Assembly: GCA_028718375.1 (NCBI GenBank)
Contig: JAQULZ010000005.1
Location: 1-49,487, forward strand
Length of the DNA stretch: 49,487 nucleotides
Origin: Victivallaceae bacterium
Lineage (GTDB): Bacteria; Verrucomicrobiota; Lentisphaeria; Victivallales; Victivallaceae
Reading direction: 5' to 3'
Positions within the stretch are counted from its first letter, which is position 1. Each line of letters starts with the position of its first letter. A program made the position numbers and the translations under genes. Below, one piece after another: positions 1 to 8,480 of the stretch. The notes beneath the pieces are model-generated. The model saw nothing but the letters and a program-made list of their open reading frames with translations, ran no database searches and had not been told where the DNA came from.

Positions 1-1
1 A

Positions 2-223
2 AAGTGCCCCGTGCTTATTTCAGTTGGATTCATTGATACCGTATGTCCTCCGACAACCGTATATTCGGCGTTTAATGTGATTAACGCGGAAAAACAGATT
101 CTGCCGTTCCCGCGGATGGGACACAGCCAGATCAGGGACTATGTGGAAATTAAGGATAAATGGATACTTAAACAAACGGATAAGGATCCCGAAAAAGTAA
201 AGTCGAGCTATACCATAAATTAA
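2..223 (+). CDS. Acetyl xylan esterase / cephalosporin-C deacetylase family, C-terminal fragment
   Basis: The frame is open from the left edge, so only about the last 73 codons are present and the ORF-track ATG at 11 is internal. The segment reads like the end of an AXE1-family alpha/beta hydrolase. FIDTVCPPTT matches the strand-loop carrying the catalytic Asp, and PRMGHSQ matches the loop carrying the catalytic His. The nucleophile Ser and the oxyanion region would lie upstream of the window. Family members remove acetyl groups from xylan or oligosaccharides. A gene in the same direction begins 49 bp downstream behind a strong ribosome binding site, so the two may be co-transcribed. The family call rests on two motifs and a short fragment. 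Confidence 0.75.
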   Translation, partial: KCPVLISVGFIDTVCPPTTVYSAFNVINAEKQILPFPRMGHSQIRDYVEIKDKWILKQTDKDPEKVKSSYTIN

Positions 224-272
224 AGACCAATCATTTTTATAAAAAAACTAACATATATAGGAGGACCAGGTC

Positions 273-3200
273 ATGCAAAAAGTAAACACCAGAATTAACC
301 GACCTGAAAAAAGTTCGACTTTTTTCAGGAGAAGCAACTTTTCGGGACTGAACTTTTACTGCTTGTGCATATTGATATTAAGTACTTACATACTATCAAC
401 GGGTAATCACGCTTATGGAAACCCAAAACCGGTTGCGTACTGGACAATGGACAAAATCATTAATGATAAAATTATTCCCGACGAAAGCGGCAATAATAAT
501 AACGCCCTGATAACAGGAAAGGTTTCATTGAAAACCGGCAAAAAAGGACTGGCGCTGGATTTTGAAGATGGTTTTTTAACGGTAGCTCCGAGCAAAACTT
601 TGGACAAGCTCACTAAATTTACGCTGACCTGCTGGGTAAAGTTTTCCGATATTGGAGCACTCGAGGAAAAAACCGATAATTATCCCACAATTATCAATCG
701 GGGAAAGGAGGGTCAATATCCCGAATTCTGGTTATTTCCGGGTTTCTATAAGAAGGCCCAGTGGTCCTATGGGAAACTGGCTGCCAGAATAGGGAAAAAG
801 GCTGACTGGAGGTGGACCAGAACAGTTCAGTCAGGTTCATTAGAATGGGAAAGGGATCGCTGGTATCATATTGCAATTACCGTTGATTCGGCAACGGGAA
901 TAACGCACTTTTATCGTGACGGGAACGAAGTCGGCGGGGAAAACAATATTCCTGAAGACTACAATTTCGGAACCGGAAAGATTTTCATCGGTTCATACCA
1001 GGGAAGTAAGAAAAACTGGAAATTCAAAGGAGTAATAGATGAATTTAAAATATATGATCGGATTCTGACCGGCGCGGAAATAGAAAAATTATGTCCGGTT
1101 AATAAAATTACCATTAAAGGCCGGGTATTCCTTGATGAGAATAAAAATGCGGTTTGTGACCCCAACGAAAAAGGATTGAACGGAGTACTGATTTCCGATG
1201 GAGAAAATGTAATTTCCACTTCGAATAACGGAGATTACCGTCTTGCGGTCAGTGCGACCCGGCTTCCGGCGTACATATTTGTTTGCATGCCCGCCGGCTA
1301 TCAGGGTACTGAGGGGTTTTTTAAACCGATAAGTCCATATAAACGTTCCGCGGTGCCCGTTGATAAAAAGGATTATCATGCCTTAAACTTTCCCCTCCAT
1401 CCTTACCAAGCTTCCCTGAAAGAAAATTTTTCTTTTATTCAAATTACCGATGTCCACATGACTGCCAATAAAAAACCCGGTATAATCTCCGATATGCATG
1501 ACTTGAATAATCTGGATATCAATCCGGATTTCGCAGTGGATACCGGGGATAAAGTTGACGGTTACGGCGGTAAGGATAATATCCTTAATCAATGGCACGA
1601 TTATATGAAAGCCGTAAAAAGCGTAAAATATCCATTTTATCATGCGATTGGGAATCATGATGTTTACAGTTTTACGGGAGAGCGTAATTCTTACGACGCC
1701 TTCAGCGAAAAAAACATCCGTACCTTCATAGGAATCACCTATTACAGTTTTGACTACGGCCAATACCATTTTGTAATTCTGGATGGCTATGAAGATTATT
1801 CAAAGCAATTATCCTGGTTAAAAAAAGATCTGACGCTTCAGCCGCCGAATAAGCCGGTTGTTATTTTTCAGCATGAGCCGTTTCGCGACAGTTTCATGAA
1901 TGCTTTTGCCGATTATAATATCAAGGCGCTGATAAGCGGGCACTATCATTCCAATCATTCCTATTTACTTAAAGGAGCTTATAATATTACTGCTCCGCCT
2001 TTATCTTTCGGAGGATCGGATCAATCTCCCGGAGGCTTCAATATTTTCTCTGTAAATAAAGATAAGATCAGTGTAGCCCCCAGACTCGCTAATATTCATA
2101 AAAAGATTACTATTGTCAGTCCGGGCGCAAATACATACCTTTCCGACGATAACAAAATCAAGGTAATGGCGAATATCTATGATACCTCATCTACCAGGCT
2201 CAAAGTACAATGTTCGCTCGATCGAAAGAATTGGACGGATATGGCAAAAAGCGGTGACTGGAGCTGGAACGCGGCCATGCCTGCTGCAGCGGGCAAAAAA
2301 GATTATGACATAACGGTCAGGACAACAAATCAAAAAAATGAAACCTGGAGTGCGCGGAAAAAAGTTTCAGTGGATAAGGGCGCCCTTTCCCCGGCCCCGG
2401 ATGAAAACTGGACGATGTTCCGTAAAGATGTCAAGCATACAGCCGGATCGGCGCATGATTTGACGCCGCCTTTGAATCTGGCCTGGTTCTATTCGACCGG
2501 AGGTTCGATTTTACTTTCTTCGCCGCTCATTGTAAATAAAAGACTTTATACGGGAATAGACGGAAACGGCAGGGAGGATAAATCAGGAATTATCTGCCTG
2601 GATGCGGTCAAGGGTAAACTCCGGTGGAAATACAAAACGGACTCCGCGGTAAAAGGCAGTCTGGCTTATTCCCGGGGTCTCATATATGCGGGAAGCGTTA
2701 AAGGTACGGTTTACTGCATAGATAGTGATAACGGCAATAAAATATGGATTTATCAGCTTTATGATGATGTTCCGGGCCCAATTTGGTTCTACTCTTCCCC
2801 GCTGGTCGTTGACGGTATTGTCTATGTCGGAGTGGCTTCCGATTTTGTCGCATTAGACGCCCGGACCGGGAAGCTGATCTGGAAACGCAATGATCTTGTC
2901 GGGCATTTTCAGTGCCCCTGCTATTCGGTACCGGCATTTTCTCAAGATAAAGTTTTTGCCGGATTTACCAACTGCCTGGCCGCATTGAACGGGAAAAACG
3001 GCAAATCCTGGTGGGAAAGGAAAGGATTAACCAATAAGGAAACCCGTAGTTTTTATACGTTACAAGCCTCTCCGGTTATTTACCAGGGGCGGTTATATTG
3101 CGGCAGAACGGACAAAATTTACGCTCTGGACGCCGCTACCGGGGATATTGTTAAAAGTTATGCTGTTGACTCAAACATTTTCAGTACGCCCGCGGTTCGG

Positions 3201-3572
3201 GACAATAATCTTTATACCGCATCTTCTACCGGTCAGGTCATCAAGTTTGACCTCGCTACCGGGAAAAAACTGTGGAGCTGCCAAACCGGGATTTCCATTA
3301 CCCTTGCGGCCCCTTATCGAAGGGTAAGGGGTGGCGCCGGTATTGTTTCTTCTCCTGCCATAACGTCAAGTACCGTTTATATCGGCTCTAATGATGGTTA
3401 TATTTATGGTCTGGACAATGCTACGGGAAAGAAAATATGGAAATACAATCTCGGAGCTCCGGTTCTGGCGTCTCCTTCCATTTCGGGGAACTGCCTGTAT
3501 ATCGGGGCGCTGGACGGCAATATTTACGCATTTGTCAAACGGCAACGATCAGGGCAGCAACCCGGCGGATAA
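273..3572 (+). CDS. Secreted LamG / calcineurin-like phosphoesterase / PQQ-propeller protein
   Basis: A 1099-residue multidomain exported protein with a strong Shine-Dalgarno (ATAGGAGGACC) just upstream of the ATG. After a long charged N-region there is a hydrophobic signal segment around residues 28-48. Next come a LamG/concanavalin-like domain (about 50-270), a Cna-B/SdrD-like beta domain (about 285-375) with the pattern GRVFLDENKN, and a calcineurin-like phosphoesterase (about 385-600). The phosphoesterase shows the metal-binding motifs TDVH, TGDK, GNHD and GHYH. An Ig-like linker follows, then a PQQ-type beta-propeller (about 705-1090) with repeated LDAxTGKxxWK units. Likely role: extracytoplasmic hydrolysis of phosphoester or nucleotide substrates, with carbohydrate or surface binding by the flanking modules; the substrate is unknown. 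The gene looks more AT-rich than the genes after about 8 kb. Confidence 0.85.
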   Translation: MQKVNTRINRPEKSSTFFRRSNFSGLNFYCLCILILSTYILSTGNHAYGNPKPVAYWTMDKIINDKIIPDESGNNNNALITGKVSLKTGKKGLALDFEDGFLTVAPSKTLDKLTKFTLTCWVKFSDIGALEEKTDNYPTIINRGKEGQYPEFWLFPGFYKKAQWSYGKLAARIGKKADWRWTRTVQSGSLEWERDRWYHIAITVDSATGITHFYRDGNEVGGENNIPEDYNFGTGKIFIGSYQGSKKNWKFKGVIDEFKIYDRILTGAEIEKLCPVNKITIKGRVFLDENKNAVCDPNEKGLNGVLISDGENVISTSNNGDYRLAVSATRLPAYIFVCMPAGYQGTEGFFKPISPYKRSAVPVDKKDYHALNFPLHPYQASLKENFSFIQITDVHMTANKKPGIISDMHDLNNLDINPDFAVDTGDKVDGYGGKDNILNQWHDYMKAVKSVKYPFYHAIGNHDVYSFTGERNSYDAFSEKNIRTFIGITYYSFDYGQYHFVILDGYEDYSKQLSWLKKDLTLQPPNKPVVIFQHEPFRDSFMNAFADYNIKALISGHYHSNHSYLLKGAYNITAPPLSFGGSDQSPGGFNIFSVNKDKISVAPRLANIHKKITIVSPGANTYLSDDNKIKVMANIYDTSSTRLKVQCSLDRKNWTDMAKSGDWSWNAAMPAAAGKKDYDITVRTTNQKNETWSARKKVSVDKGALSPAPDENWTMFRKDVKHTAGSAHDLTPPLNLAWFYSTGGSILLSSPLIVNKRLYTGIDGNGREDKSGIICLDAVKGKLRWKYKTDSAVKGSLAYSRGLIYAGSVKGTVYCIDSDNGNKIWIYQLYDDVPGPIWFYSSPLVVDGIVYVGVASDFVALDARTGKLIWKRNDLVGHFQCPCYSVPAFSQDKVFAGFTNCLAALNGKNGKSWWERKGLTNKETRSFYTLQASPVIYQGRLYCGRTDKIYALDAATGDIVKSYAVDSNIFSTPAVRDNNLYTASSTGQVIKFDLATGKKLWSCQTGISITLAAPYRRVRGGAGIVSSPAITSSTVYIGSNDGYIYGLDNATGKKIWKYNLGAPVLASPSISGNCLYIGALDGNIYAFVKRQRSGQQPGG

Positions 3573-3578
3573 TTTTCC

Positions 3579-5414
3579 TTACAGGATTTCGCGGCTTAAA
3601 ATTTGAATTTCCATCGGTGCCAAGGTAACCGGTAAGGCCCGGTTACCTCCAATGGTCAAAACCGCGCCGGGAGCCCGGGAATTTTTTATATTGCTGTACA
3701 ATATTTGCCAAATTGCTCCGTTAGTGCTTAAAGCAAAATCGATCAGGACATTGCCGCTCCAGCCGTTTTCGGTCTGCGTATTGGCGGCAATAAGGATTTC
3801 AGTATCGCCGAGAATACGTGAAAACGCCACCACCCCGTTAGGATAAACTGATATACCGAAGTCTCCTCCCGGTGCCGCAACCGGCCGGAAATACTGCCGT
3901 CCGTAACGCAGCGCCGGACACGCCGCATGAAGCCTGATAACGGCGCTAATATCACGAAAAAAAGGATGATTTACATCAAACGCATCAAGTTTGCCCCATA
4001 AGGCTTCCCTTACCGACTGGTCACTGTCGCCGCGACCGCAAAGTCCTTGTTCCGTACCGTAATAAATACACGGAATCCCCTGCAACGCAAACAGCAGGGC
4101 GATCCCCAGCGTTAATTGCGGATCATACTTGTGCGGCATCCGGGGATCAATATAATAGAACCTGCCATGCTTGTCATGATTATCGAGGAAGGTAACAAAA
4201 TATTGACTGGCTTCCCCATGAGAGCTCAAACAATTCTTCTGTTCTTCCTTGCGGGCATTAAACATATCGACCAGTTCACAGGGCGCTTTTTCTCCTTTTA
4301 CTACCCAGTTCAACCTGTCGCAAAGCGGAAAATCGAGTGCGGCATCGACTCCGATCAAATCTTCAGGCCGGTTTGCATCGCGGCCGACATACTCTCTTAT
4401 TTTGGCTTCTTCATCAGCCACTTCGCCAAAGGTGAAAAAGTTTTTTTTGCCGATACTGAGCGCATATTCCCGCATGGTATTGCCGAAGACCCGGGCAAAT
4501 TCGGGTTCTACATATTTCAAGGTATCAATTCGGAATCCGTCCACGTCAAATTTCGCAATCATAAGCTGATAAGCCCGGATTAAAATATTCCGTACCGGAT
4601 AATGATCTCCGTTGATGCCGTCATATTTTCTCCAGCCGGTATCAAGTTCTTTTAATGAGCAGAAATCACCACTGGGCTCAGCACCCTTGCAATAACCTTT
4701 GCGGATGACTTTCTCAGGTTTTCCCTGCTGCCGGAAATAATCATCGTTGCGCAGCTCAACCGGATGCACGGCCGCATCACAATGACAGTCGGCCGGGGCC
4801 GATTTCCAGTCGGGACGCAGAATATCGTTTTCATCCCGCCAGCGAACCTGATATTTTCGGTCTGACCAGTCCGCTTCCGCCTGAATATTTCCATTCACCT
4901 CATAAGCGAATACATCCCCGGCATGATTGAGAACTATATCAAAAATAACATAAATATTTCTGGCATGAGCTTCATAGACCAAATTGCGCAGGTCATCTTC
5001 TGTCCCGAACCGGGGGTCTATGGCCAGCAGGTCCTGAAATCCGTAACCGTGATAGGTCCCATCCTGCCGGGGACAATTCTTGAAAACCGGAGTAAGCCAT
5101 ACCGCCCCGACGCCAAGCTGTTCAAGATAATCCAGTTTTGCCCGGATCCCATTAATATTACCTCCCTGGAAACTGCCGCATTTGCCGTTCCAGGAACGGT
5201 GGCGGGGCGGGGCGTCGGGATTATTGAAGCGGTCGACCATAATAAAATATATCCATTGATCGCGCCAATCCGCCGGCGACGGAAACGGAACCGGAACCGA
5301 TACCTTTTTACCACCGACTAATACCTCCTGACTGCGAAGCTCTTTCGCGTTTAGTAATAAGTCCTGCACTCCATCACTGTACACTGATTCGAGGCGGTTT
5401 TGTTTTCCTCTCAT
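3579..5414 (-). CDS. Alpha-amylase family glycoside hydrolase (GH13)
   Basis: A 611-residue TIM-barrel glycosidase convergent with the preceding gene, with only 6 bp between their stops. The start is supported by GGGAGGAGATAATT upstream of the ATG. The N-terminus shows WIYFIMVDRF, typical of the first GH13 strand. Conserved region I is DIVLNH, region II is GFRIDTLKY with the nucleophile Asp near residue 293, region III is TFGEV with the acid/base Glu near 330, and region IV is FLDNHD near 412. A C-terminal beta-sandwich domain ends the protein. No signal peptide is visible, so it probably acts in the cytoplasm on alpha-1,4-glucans or maltodextrins. Exact specificity (amylase, neopullulanase-like or maltogenic) cannot be settled from sequence alone. 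Confidence 0.9.
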   Translation of the reverse strand: MRGKQNRLESVYSDGVQDLLLNAKELRSQEVLVGGKKVSVPVPFPSPADWRDQWIYFIMVDRFNNPDAPPRHRSWNGKCGSFQGGNINGIRAKLDYLEQLGVGAVWLTPVFKNCPRQDGTYHGYGFQDLLAIDPRFGTEDDLRNLVYEAHARNIYVIFDIVLNHAGDVFAYEVNGNIQAEADWSDRKYQVRWRDENDILRPDWKSAPADCHCDAAVHPVELRNDDYFRQQGKPEKVIRKGYCKGAEPSGDFCSLKELDTGWRKYDGINGDHYPVRNILIRAYQLMIAKFDVDGFRIDTLKYVEPEFARVFGNTMREYALSIGKKNFFTFGEVADEEAKIREYVGRDANRPEDLIGVDAALDFPLCDRLNWVVKGEKAPCELVDMFNARKEEQKNCLSSHGEASQYFVTFLDNHDKHGRFYYIDPRMPHKYDPQLTLGIALLFALQGIPCIYYGTEQGLCGRGDSDQSVREALWGKLDAFDVNHPFFRDISAVIRLHAACPALRYGRQYFRPVAAPGGDFGISVYPNGVVAFSRILGDTEILIAANTQTENGWSGNVLIDFALSTNGAIWQILYSNIKNSRAPGAVLTIGGNRALPVTLAPMEIQILSREIL

Positions 5415-5452
5415 AATTATCTCCTCCCAAAAACGAATTAGTTATTTTAGCA

Positions 5453-6970
5453 TTATACTCGGGTAACCTGAACGAAAGTTACGGCCTCATTTTCTCCAAA
5501 GGCAAACGCGTAAGCTTCCTTCATATTGGCTTTGCCGCTGTCAGTATAGACTAACAGTCTGGTACCGTCGGTTCTGGTTTTTACAATACCATAGGCAGTA
5601 CGACTGAAGGCAAAAAAGTCGCCGCGTTTGGAAGTTTTCCGCGGATTGGTCAAGCGGGCCCAGCCTTCCATATTGAAAAAGGCGACAAGTTCAGTAACAA
5701 AAATCAACGGTTGGTCTATTCTGGAATATTTTCCCAAGGCACCGAGCAGAGTTGCCCGCGGATGGATATGCTCTTTTATGGTCGATTCATCGCCGCTGGA
5801 AACAATGCTGACCAGCGGAGCAACCTTTTGAATAAACTCTCCTGAAAAATCGGCAGAACCGTGATGCGGAACTTTTAAGACTTCAGAATCAAGGGTAATT
5901 TCGCCTTTCTGATGCTGGTCCGCCAGCATCCGGCCGGCTTCTTCGTTCAGGTCACCGCAGAAAAGAAAACTGAATTTCCCGTATCGGAGACGAAAAACAA
6001 TCGAATGCCCATTAATGGTATGGGAAGCGGATAATCCGCCGGAACCGGATGATATACCGTGATCCCCGGTATCCTGGGGGGGATTGCCTAAAAACTTCAG
6101 TCCTTCGACCCCGTCTTTAGAAGTCGGGATCGGCCCCAGAACTGAAATTTCAAGATCATCCTGATTAAAGAACCGGAAAGCCCGGTCATCGCCCTTTACA
6201 AGTCGGCGGAATTCAATTTCATGGCGGCTGTTCCATTCGGAAAGCGCTTTTTTCCAGCTTAGGAACGGCCGGTTCATTTCCGCGTCCGGAACCTTAAGCA
6301 GATTATCTTTCAGACCAGTGACAATAACCTTTCCATCAATTACCCGAGTCTCTCCCAACAGGTCCTTTTCCGCTATAGTTTGACGGTCAGCATTTTTCGA
6401 CGGCCTTTTCACCAGGCCGTTATGATACACGCGTTCCGGGCTGATGAAAAGCCGTTTAAGCGGATTCCGGTTATTTTCCGACTTATAGATTTCCGTCAAC
6501 CCGGCAAAATGGTCGGCATCGCCGTGAGAAACCAGAATGCAGTCGATTTTCTTCGGCTTATCTTTACTGGTGCCGCGAAAACGCGCCGCCAAATAACGGG
6601 CGAACAGTTGATTATCACCGCCGTCCACCAAGATAATTTTACCGTCAGGGGATTCGACAACTGCGCCGTCGCCCTGCTGAACGTCAACAAAGTTAACCTT
6701 GAGCACCCGGTTTTTATTCAACGGTCTTATTACTTCGGCCGGACTGATTCCAGAAGATTTTTTCGGACAGATATAAGCCTCGATATTCTCCGGGAGAATA
6801 CTGCCATCCGGCCGTTCCATATATTTGACGGTATTGATCCGCAAATAACTGGATGTCGTCTCCAGGACTTCCACATAATCCCCCCACGCCAAAGAATAGA
6901 GAAATCCTTTGCGTCCCGGCTGTTCAAATACATCCGCAAGGTCAACATTTATTACGTACCGAGCTCCCAT
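5453..6970 (-). CDS. ComEC-like metallo-beta-lactamase fold hydrolase with N-terminal SH3-like domain
   Basis: A 505-residue protein with GGGGAGAAA just before its ATG. The N-terminal 75 residues look like a small beta-barrel (SH3-like: GDYVEVLETTSSYLRINT). From about residue 90 it is a metallo-beta-lactamase fold of the ComEC/Rec2 type: NFVDVQQGDG, ILVDGG, the metal motif SHGDADH, FLFCGDL and VPHHGS. Unlike ComEC it has no membrane helices and no signal peptide, so it is predicted to be a soluble cytoplasmic hydrolase. Related domains act as nucleases or phosphodiesterases, but stand-alone versions are mostly uncharacterised. It lies 38 bp downstream of the amylase start on the same strand and may be transcribed with it, but no functional link is evident. 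Confidence 0.8.
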   Translation of the reverse strand: MGARYVINVDLADVFEQPGRKGFLYSLAWGDYVEVLETTSSYLRINTVKYMERPDGSILPENIEAYICPKKSSGISPAEVIRPLNKNRVLKVNFVDVQQGDGAVVESPDGKIILVDGGDNQLFARYLAARFRGTSKDKPKKIDCILVSHGDADHFAGLTEIYKSENNRNPLKRLFISPERVYHNGLVKRPSKNADRQTIAEKDLLGETRVIDGKVIVTGLKDNLLKVPDAEMNRPFLSWKKALSEWNSRHEIEFRRLVKGDDRAFRFFNQDDLEISVLGPIPTSKDGVEGLKFLGNPPQDTGDHGISSGSGGLSASHTINGHSIVFRLRYGKFSFLFCGDLNEEAGRMLADQHQKGEITLDSEVLKVPHHGSADFSGEFIQKVAPLVSIVSSGDESTIKEHIHPRATLLGALGKYSRIDQPLIFVTELVAFFNMEGWARLTNPRKTSKRGDFFAFSRTAYGIVKTRTDGTRLLVYTDSGKANMKEAYAFAFGENEAVTFVQVTRV

Positions 6971-7210
6971 TTTCTCCCCTCCCCCGGTTAAATATCCAAG
7001 TCTATATTATTTTGCACGCTTCAACCTGAAAACAATTATATATAATATTTATCAGCTCCCCGTCTATTTAATTATACAGCGCGATTTTAACATTTCAATC
7101 TTTTTATAAACAGATGGAACAATAATTGTTAAATATCCCCTTAGGAACTGTAAGAAAATAAACTTGACAAGATGCGTGAATTATCCCGGAATGATTTGAG
7201 GAATTACCGA

Positions 7211-7292
7211 TGAGGCGCATAGCCTCAGCCATGTAGTCGATACTGAAAAAGTCTATTTTGTTTCATAATCGAGGGTTTTTCAGTATCGACTA
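7211..7292. repeat. Intergenic palindromes: small hairpin plus 17-bp perfect inverted repeat
   Basis: The 453-bp gap between the MBL-fold gene and the PP2C gene holds no convincing gene. It does contain a 6-bp stem (TGAGGC/GCCTCA, 7211-7227) followed by a perfect 17-bp inverted repeat, TAGTCGATACTGAAAAA at 7234-7250 and its complement at 7276-7292, separated by 25 bases. A near-identical half-site (TAGTCAATACTGAAAAA) recurs at about 10813-10829 inside another intergenic palindrome, so this may be a dispersed repeat. A terminator is possible for transcripts arriving from either side, but neither arm is followed by the T-run expected of an intrinsic terminator. Confidence 0.6.
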
Positions 7293-7423
7293 TGCAACGA
7301 ATCGGTAAGCCGCAAAACAACCGGGAGAAACACGCAGATGTAAAGATTATTTTTGAACAGCTCCTTAATATCAGGAAAAAATCAAACCTGACTCCCGGTT
7401 ACCGTCGATCGAATGGGGAATTA

Positions 7424-8200
7424 TTAAAAGGCGCAGATGATGGTTATATTGTCTTCGCCGCCGTTAATCAACGCCTCTTTCATCAAGGCGTTCACCGCGT
7501 TTTTCGGCGTGGTGCTCCGGGCAAGGATTTCTTTTATCCGCTGGTTGGCAACGTGCATGGATAAACCGTCCGAACACAGCAGGTAGCGTTCACCGACCAA
7601 TTTCGGATACACGCTGATCATGGGGTCAACATTGGGATTCGGGCCAATGGATTTGGAAATGATATGGGCAAAAGGATGGGTCTTCGCTTCCTCGCTGGTA
7701 ATCGTGCCTTTCCTGACCAGGGTAGCGACCAGGCTGTGGTCTTCGGTCAGTTGTTTCAGTTTGTCCTCGTTTAAAACGTACAACCGGCTGTCCCCGGCAT
7801 GTCCCACCACTACATGCGTCGGCGTGAAAACCGCTGCAACCACAGTCGTTCCCATCGGGCAGGAAAAATTCTTGCGTTTATTCTGGGAAAAAATGTCTTT
7901 ATTTACTGAGCGTATTTCATGCTGCAGGAAGGATTTGATTTTCTGCAATGAGGTAATATTGCCGATATTCAGATATTTCCAGCTGGCCACGAACTGGCGG
8001 CAGCACAATGAACTGGCAACCTCCCCGTTCTTATGACCGCCGATACCGTCGGCTATTACCGCCATGGAATTGATTTCTTCATGATAATCGATATAGCAGA
8101 AACAATCTTCGTTGACATCCCGAATCAGACCAATGTGAGTTTCGCCGGAAAAGGTTAAACGGGGTATATATGCTTGATTTTTTATTTTCAGTTTGTCCAT
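7424..8200 (-). CDS. PP2C-family serine/threonine protein phosphatase
   Basis: A Mn/Mg-dependent PPM phosphatase of about 258 residues. The ORF track extends to 8374, but that start is a TTG followed by non-homologous residues. The ATG at 8200 (MDKLKIKN) gives the usual single-domain length. Metal-binding and signature motifs are all present: RDVNED, IADGIGGH, VGHAGDSRLY, LCSDGL and GGEDNIT. It is predicted to be soluble and to dephosphorylate Ser/Thr sites. In many bacteria such an enzyme is paired with a Hanks-type kinase; here the kinase gene is at about 47 kb with FHA proteins nearby, so a functional connection is plausible but inferred. It is transcribed divergently from the EF-G-like gene across a 280-bp region in which I see no firm promoter. 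Confidence 0.88.
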   Translation of the reverse strand: MDKLKIKNQAYIPRLTFSGETHIGLIRDVNEDCFCYIDYHEEINSMAVIADGIGGHKNGEVASSLCCRQFVASWKYLNIGNITSLQKIKSFLQHEIRSVNKDIFSQNKRKNFSCPMGTTVVAAVFTPTHVVVGHAGDSRLYVLNEDKLKQLTEDHSLVATLVRKGTITSEEAKTHPFAHIISKSIGPNPNVDPMISVYPKLVGERYLLCSDGLSMHVANQRIKEILARSTTPKNAVNALMKEALINGGEDNITIICAF

Positions 8201-8480
8201 TTGTTGCCCGCTGATTAGAATATACAGCTTGAATAAGGTTTTATCAACCCCCCCTGTATAATCTGAGGCGAGAATACTAACCTGAAACCTCCTCGCCGTC
8301 TTCCTGAAATTCCGCCTTGCTCCATCATTAATATATGGCGGTAAAAATCTTATTAAACTTTTGATTTTCCACAAAGGTCTGCTATTTTAGTATACATTTA
8401 CTGCTTTGTCAAGGCACTAAATAAAGTTAAACCGTTTATTTCTTTAATTTTCTTAAATTCCTAATAGAAAAGGAGCTGCT

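Noticed and set aside
7292-7564. 90-aa plus-strand ORF starting in the palindrome arm
   Set aside because: Its second half is antisense to the well-supported PP2C gene and there is no ribosome site before its ATG.
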